DNA of 25,331 nucleotides. Source: Hypsibius dujardini (lineage: Eukaryota > Tardigrada > Eutardigrada > Parachela > Hypsibiidae). The stretch lies in NCBI GenBank assembly GCA_001579985.1, contig LRSR01010580.1, positions 1 through 25,331 of the forward strand. The letters run 5' to 3'. The translations under genes and the position numbers were made by a program. A model generated the notes under the pieces. The model saw only the letters and a program-made list of their open reading frames with translations. It was not told the DNA's origin and searched no databases. Below, piece after piece: positions 20,395 to 25,331 of the stretch (position 1 is its first letter; each line of letters starts with the position of its first letter).

Positions 20395-23300
20395 TCAATA
20401 ACGACTTGATCGCTTGTAGTTGAATTTCACCTTCACCAGGTACCTTAACCGAACCTAGACAAATTCAACAGGAACATAAAATACTTTAAGGCACTGAATT
20501 CTGAAAAGCGTCACATGTATTGAGCGTCAAACCACTTCTGTTTTGGCAGTGCCTGCCTGACTGTCTATCTGCCTCTCTGCCTGTAGGGGTCAATTACTGA
20601 TCAGTACTTGTTTGTCTGTCTGCCTGCCCGTTTGTCTGTACGTCTGCCTATCTTAATAACTAAGAAGTCTGTGCCCGGCTGCATGAATGATTGATCCGTA
20701 CCTGTCTGTCAGTCAGCCAGTCTGTCTGTCTCAATTACAGATCACTATACGAAGTATGCCAGTCTGGTTGCAATTTTTTCAGTCTATCCAAATTTCTGTC
20801 GTCTGAATGACCAGCAAGTACATGCCTGTCTGTCTGTTTACCTCTCTGCTGCTATGCCTGCCCATGTCTTGGCTTGCTTGCCTAGATGGGTCTGTTTGTC
20901 CTGTTAACCTACAATCACAGCCACGTACCTGATTGACATTGTAGACAATGTACTCATTATACTGCAGAGTGGCACCGCGCGCCAGCTTGCCGGACACATT
21001 AACGCACTTCCCCACGGGAATCTTCACTCCGTCTTCCCTGCACGCAAAAGCGAATCGATGAGAACAGATTTTACGGATACGTTTAGGCAAGTCAGACTCT
21101 CGTACAATGTCGTATGGGTCGAGATGTCAGGCGCGTACATGCCCACACCCTTGGTGCAGTATGTCCCCGGCGGCAGCTTGTCGGCGTCGTAGTTGGCGTC
21201 GAATAGCTCGTTCGGCTGGCCGAGCGCTACCTCGCACAACAGCATCATGCCGATGTTGTCGGAGGACTGAGCGAAGCAGTAGTTGGCGCTCTTGGTGGAC
21301 ACATCCGCGAAGTAGATTCCCTTTCCTACGGCGAAATAGATTCCCTTTCTTCTCTTGCCAATAAACATTTAGTCAATCAACCAACATTAATACGTGGTAC
21401 GTAATAATTAAGTTGAATATCTTTAAGCTTGGTTAAATAACGCTATGGATCGACTATCTGCGTTCATGTCTGTCTGCCTCTGTGTGTCTGATTATCTGCC
21501 TGACTGGATGTCTGTCAATCCCTACCGAACATATATCCAGTGGAGGGAGCTTCCGGCGGAGCAATTCGCAGTCCCTGACTGAGGATTCCCACGAAATTGG
21601 ACAGCCTGGATCCATGCCAGAGTAACATGCGATTCCCAATGTCCGCCTTGAAGTCGGCGTCCTTGGCCAGCTGGAAGGCATCCAGCAGCTCCAGCGTATA
21701 CTCGCTGTGGGTCGGACCGTGGGTCATACTCAGGTACTGCTCAATCAGTTTGAACCGTTCGCCAGTATGCTCGATCGGCTGGATGTCCATGCGTAGGGTG
21801 TTGTAGTGACGATCGACAGGGTTCTCATCGAAGACCGCCTTGTCGTTCAGCACGCGCATGGCCACCTCGATGTCACCCAGCGTTTCCAGCAGCTCCAGTT
21901 CGCGTTTCAGTAGGCCGGGCGTGTTGATGATCATCGGTCGTCTCATGCTGCATACAGGAAAATGGCACAAATGATTAGGTAAGAAGTCCGTGGAAGTAAT
22001 GAAAATTCGAAGAAGTTAGTAAACCAGGCAATCAGACAGTGAAGTGAAAAAGAGACGTCATCTGACAACGCGAGACACGTACAGAACAAAATGCACACGC
22101 AGCAGTAACGCACCCGAAACTATGCGGAATCCTGGTGTAGTATTCATTAGAAGCCTCGGTGAACTCCCTCGAGCCGGGACTGATCGCGGGCGTGGCTTCC
22201 AGCAGCGCGGCAATCTTCTTCAGAGTGGCATAGCCCAGTTTAACTTGAGACGTGGTCAGCTTGCCTGATAAAAAAAAGACAATCTTTACAACGGCTCGTT
22301 ATTGGAAACGGAGGAAGCAAAGCGCAGCACTCACCTAAGGGAGCTTTCCGCGCGTCGTAGTTCATCTCCATCACCTGCTGTTCCATCATGCGGATGTTGA
22401 AGATGGTGGACATGAGGCTCTGCACCGGCTTCGACAGCTTCGACTCTGGGATCTTGATTGGCTCCGAAGGCCTAGGCGCGACCGCATCCGGTTCGTCGTC
22501 GGCGGTCGCTTCGAAATCCCGCATCACCATGTCGTACTTGCCGGGGACTTTCTCGAAATGCTCCCGCTCGTTCCAGTCGTTGTTAGTCTTGCCCTTGAAT
22601 CTGAATGGAAACAGAAAGTACTGCAATGACGCAAACAACCAGAAAACAATGATAGCGTTTCAAGATGCCAGGCAGGCAGGCAGGCAGGCAACAATAGACG
22701 ACGAGCAAACATTCAGACAAATCCAACAAGGAACATCGCGAAAAAAATACGCACTTGGATTGGAACTGCTTCTTTGCTGTTTCGATGCTGCCACCACACT
22801 CCTCGGTGTTCTTCTGCCCGAGTGCTCCGACGCGACCCCAGCGAGTGTAGACCGAGTACGCCTTCTGCTCGTCGTGCTCCAACAGCTGGATTATGTAGAA
22901 TTTATTGTTGTTGGTATCGATGGCCGTCTGATTCAGTGTGACGTCCCACACTACGTCACCCTCGCAGAGGACGTGGAAGGAGTCGGCCTGCGGACACAGC
23001 TCATCCACCGGCACTTTGCCCTTCATGACGATCTCCTTCTTGGTCATCAATGCGGCTGGTTCAGGAGCTTCTTCTGCAACAACGAAAACAAGCACCCATG
23101 AAGAGGCCGTGAGTCAAGCCAGACTTAGCAGATTCGCGGACTTACCAACAAGGGACTCTTCCTTCGGTTTCTTCGCAGCGGCCTTCTTCCGCTTCGGTTC
23201 TTCAGGCTTGTCTGAGTCTGGGGGAGAGACTATAGTTAAACCGAATCAATTGGTTTAAGCAATTGACATGTGGAAATCTCAATTTTCCGTTTCTTAACAC

Positions 23301-24469
23301 TAAACAGAGTAAACAGAGAGTCTTCATGGATCTGAAGGGGAAATTTTGAACTCAAACAGATCAATCAATCAATCAATCACACTCGACTATACTGTACAGC
23401 ACCACGAAAACTTACCGGCGTTCTTCGCTAGCTTTCGCAATTTCTTTGGTGGCTGAACATCCTCTTCGTCCTCATCAGATTCGACTTTGATTGGAGCAAC
23501 TACAAAAGCAAGTTAACAAGTTTAAATGCTCAAAAGTCATTAAATAAATAAAGCAATTCGATAAAATAGTACTAATGTCGCAGCAAAATATATAAACAGT
23601 CACGTACCATTTTTCAGAGCTCGTTTCGGACGGCCTGATTCGACCGGTGCGGAGGCGCTGGCAAGGCCCGAAGAATTTCCTACGCAAATGAACAGCTTAT
23701 TTTACCGTGGCGGGAGGGGGAAAAGAGGCAGGACAGAGTCAAAACAATCCGTCACTCACTCAATCAATCAATCTAGTGGCCAGCACTTGCAATAAAGCCG
23801 GAATGCAAGAAATCAACCGATCAATCAACAACCTTCCACGGTAAAAAGGAGAATGACTGTTTCTGTTCTTAAGTGAATCTCCTTCATCTGCCTAGGAATA
23901 CGAATCTTCCAATAGACAAAAACGGGCAAATCAAATAAAAAATATAAACTTGAAGTAGCAAGATATTTACATTCACGAAACTACAACAAGGACAATCAAT
24001 CAATCAATCGATCAATCCCTGCAGTGCACCCTAAAAACGACGGCAAAACATCATTCAATCAATCGATCAACCACTTGATATAATGTATTTATATATAACA
24101 CCAAAATTTTAAAAAACTCCCAGCTCACCTGAAGTGGATGCCTTGCTCTGCGCCGCCTTCCCTTTTTTTCTAGCCGGCAAAGCCGCATTCGCATCGGGAT
24201 CGTCTTTCACATTCACTGCAACAACGTCAATGGAATCGGCAGCGTAGTTTCGCTTCTTTCCCGGGCGTCCTCGACCGCGAGTAGAAGCCGCACCAGTTTG
24301 CGCCATCTCCTCCGTAACTAATTTTTTTCGATAGAATACAAATAAATGTTGATTTTTGTAAATAAAAGTAACTTCTTCCGGACTTGGCGGTGTAAGTAAA
24401 GTAATTAAAGCAGCACCGACCGGAATCAGCGTTCGCAGCAGCAGCCTTCCTCCTCGTTTTGGTGTCCAT
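20395..24469 (-). CDS. PARP2: PARP2-like poly(ADP-ribose) polymerase (AT-hook-like N-terminus, WGR, regulatory and catalytic domains)
   Basis: Exons in transcript order: 24469-24421, 24317-24129, 23679-23608, 23499-23416, 23217-23146, 23073-22755, 22600-22335, 22264-22114, 21947-21526, 21325-21106, 21037-20929, 20454-20395. They total 2013 nt, or 670 residues, and every junction is GT-AG and in phase. The product uses NAD+ to add ADP-ribose to proteins at DNA breaks in the nucleus. Residues 1-155 are a basic tail with an AT-hook-like 'RGRGRPGKKR' (30-39) and acidic and lysine-rich patches. The WGR domain spans about 180-290 (WGR at 234-236, 'NNNKFYIIQLLE'). The helical regulatory domain spans about 315-430 and the catalytic domain about 435-670, with H512 in 'LLWHGSR', Y546 in 'GKGIYFAD' and E643 in 'YNEYIVY', so the H-Y-E triad is complete. 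There are no zinc fingers or BRCT domain, hence PARP2/3 type rather than PARP1. The first exon is the least certain; ATG 24306 is a fallback start. Confidence 0.87.
20540..20890. repeat. Degenerate CTGT/CTGC repeat tract in PARP last intron
   Basis: Many CTGTCTG and CTGCCTG units are interrupted by longer modules. One module (GTCAATTACTGATCA near 20590) recurs as TCAATTACAGATCA near 20732. The tract fills most of the 474-nt intron 20455-20928 without touching either splice site. A shorter tract of the same type is in the intron at 21465-21515. Confidence 0.75.
22671..22690. repeat. (GGCA)n microsatellite
   Basis: Four to five GGCA units in the PARP intron 22601-22754. Confidence 0.85.
23361..23380. 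repeat. (CAAT)n microsatellite
   Basis: Four to five CAAT units in the PARP intron 23218-23415. Further runs occur in the 23680-24128 intron at 23757-23772, 23994-24015 and 24053-24070. Confidence 0.85.
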
Positions 24470-24598
24470 GTTTCCGAATCGCGCACAAATGTTTAAGATT
24501 AATTCCGGATAGTGTTAATTCTCTATGGGAAATACTAGTAATCAAAAAGTCCGATTTAGTCATAACAGCGAGCGAACAAGAATGAACGCGTTTATAGC
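24413..24598 (-). repeat. Proximal copy of duplicated PARP 5' end (contains first coding exon and upstream region)
   Basis: This 186-bp block is nearly identical to 24730-24929. It holds the coding exon starting at 24469 (16 codons plus 1 nt, phase 1, matching the phase of the next four introns) and about 130 bp upstream of the ATG. Relative to the distal copy it lacks 13 bp inside the coding exon. In this copy the ATG frame runs cleanly into the donor at 24420. Confidence 0.85.
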
Positions 24599-24729
24599 GG
24601 GACAATGAGAAATCAACTTCGAAGGATTTATTTACGCACTATCCCTGGGTAGTTTTAACGGCACTGTCTGTGTGTACAAGCTGGGAAATGCCTAAAAGAA
24701 ACAATGCGTTTTCATTGGCCGTTGAGAAT

Positions 24730-24929
24730 GCACCGACCGGAATCAGCGTCCGCAGCAGCGGCCTTCTTGGGAGGCCTTCCTCCTCGTTTTGGTGTCCATG
24801 TTTCCGAGTCGCGCACAAATGTTTAAGATTAACTCCGGATGGGTTTTAATTCTCTATGGGAAATACTAGTAATCAAAAAGTCCGATTTAGTCATAACAGC
24901 GAGCGAACAAGAATGAACGTGTTTATAGC
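24730..24929 (-). pseudogene. Distal, frame-broken copy of the PARP first exon and upstream region
   Basis: This is a tandem copy of 24413-24598, 200 bp long. The ATG at 24799 and the donor context at 24738 are conserved. An extra 13 bp changes the frame, so translation from this ATG meets TGA after 18 codons. A different frame of the same copy reads the AT-hook-like 'PKRGGRPPKKAAAADADS', but no ATG opens that frame. It could still act as an upstream promoter or untranslated first exon. Confidence 0.75.
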
Positions 24930-25331
24930 CAAAGAGTATACAGAGAGAGAGTCCGACCATACTGTCATTGAATAGACACACTCACCTCGCAAGTGGAGAA
25001 AATATCAAGCCACCCCGAAATCGGATCACTTCAAGGGGGCCTTTCACATATTACGTAATCAAGGGAAGGTGGGTGGGTGGTACCCGAAAACCTTACGTTT
25101 GATTACGATTTCTTGGGTGGTGTGATCTATGATTACGTGGTGATTACGAAGAGGGGGGGATGGTCACGAAACCCGAAAATTTCTTCCAATTTTCGTTTAA
25201 ATTTCGTTCTTTATCAAGTACCTCGGGCAAGGGACAAATATTATTCGCCTGGTATTAGTCACGCCCAATCGTTTAATGAGGGGTTCTGTCATTGGGCTAA
25301 TTTACCAGCTCCCTCCATATCGACGTTCGGG
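24930..25331. other. Repeat-like intergenic DNA upstream of PARP2-like gene
   Basis: GATTACG and ATTACGTAATC motifs recur at 25050-25150, with G-rich GGTGGGTGG and two ACCCGAAAA copies. It resembles a MITE or an old DNA-transposon end. No gene recognised. Confidence 0.45.

Noticed and set aside
22388-23101. 237-codon plus-strand frame, the longest in the window
   Set aside because: It is the antisense shadow of the PARP WGR and regulatory exons.
24109-24486. Uninterrupted 125-codon frame as the PARP start
   Set aside because: Its first codon is GTG, and the part before the acceptor at 24318 reads like intron; a spliced model from the ATG at 24469 keeps phase. The ATG at 24306 remains a fallback.
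1-25331. tRNA, rRNA or CRISPR features
   Set aside because: No cloverleaf with box A/B sequences, rRNA segment or regularly spaced repeat-spacer array was seen.

Overview
The window is nuclear DNA of a small-intron invertebrate animal. Every recognisable gene is split by GT-AG introns, most of them 50-480 nt long. The proteins belong to animal families: natriuretic-peptide-receptor-type ectodomains, a WGR-type poly(ADP-ribose) polymerase and secreted cysteine-rich (CS-alpha-beta) peptides. The non-coding DNA is full of short DNA-transposon relics and CTGT/CAAT microsatellites. A tardigrade or another ecdysozoan would fit, but the sequence does not settle the phylum.

Left part (1-14219): two tandem genes on the minus strand encode secreted extracellular ligand-binding domains of the natriuretic peptide receptor / receptor guanylate cyclase type. 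Gene A (exons between 5984 and the left edge) is cut by the window edge. Gene B (14219 to 11168) reads as a complete 10-exon, 496-residue protein. Exon count, exon lengths and phases match almost exactly between the two, so they are a tandem duplication. Gene B appears to stop just after the ectodomain. I find no transmembrane, kinase-like or cyclase part before gene A, so it may be a soluble receptor. The 5 kb between the genes holds a dead mariner transposon with both terminal repeats (7326-8586) and a hAT-like MITE (10826-11023).

Middle (15831-19103): two plus-strand two-exon genes encode small secreted peptides with a CS-alpha-beta (defensin-like) cysteine frame and a proline-rich tail. 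The first has all six cysteines and is strongly acidic. The second keeps five, having aspartate where Cys2 should be. Both are split by a phase-1 intron between signal peptide and mature peptide, and both introns are filled with fold-back repeats.

Right part (20395-24469): a 12-exon minus-strand PARP2-like gene (670 residues by my splice model) with a basic AT-hook-like N-terminus, a WGR domain, a helical regulatory domain and a catalytic domain with an intact H-Y-E triad. Its 5' end, including the first coding exon, is duplicated about 330 bp upstream in a frame-broken copy (24730-24929). The last 400 bp hold repeat-like DNA.

All exon boundaries were inferred by eye from splice consensus, reading phase and paralogue or family comparison. 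No transcript data or database search was used.
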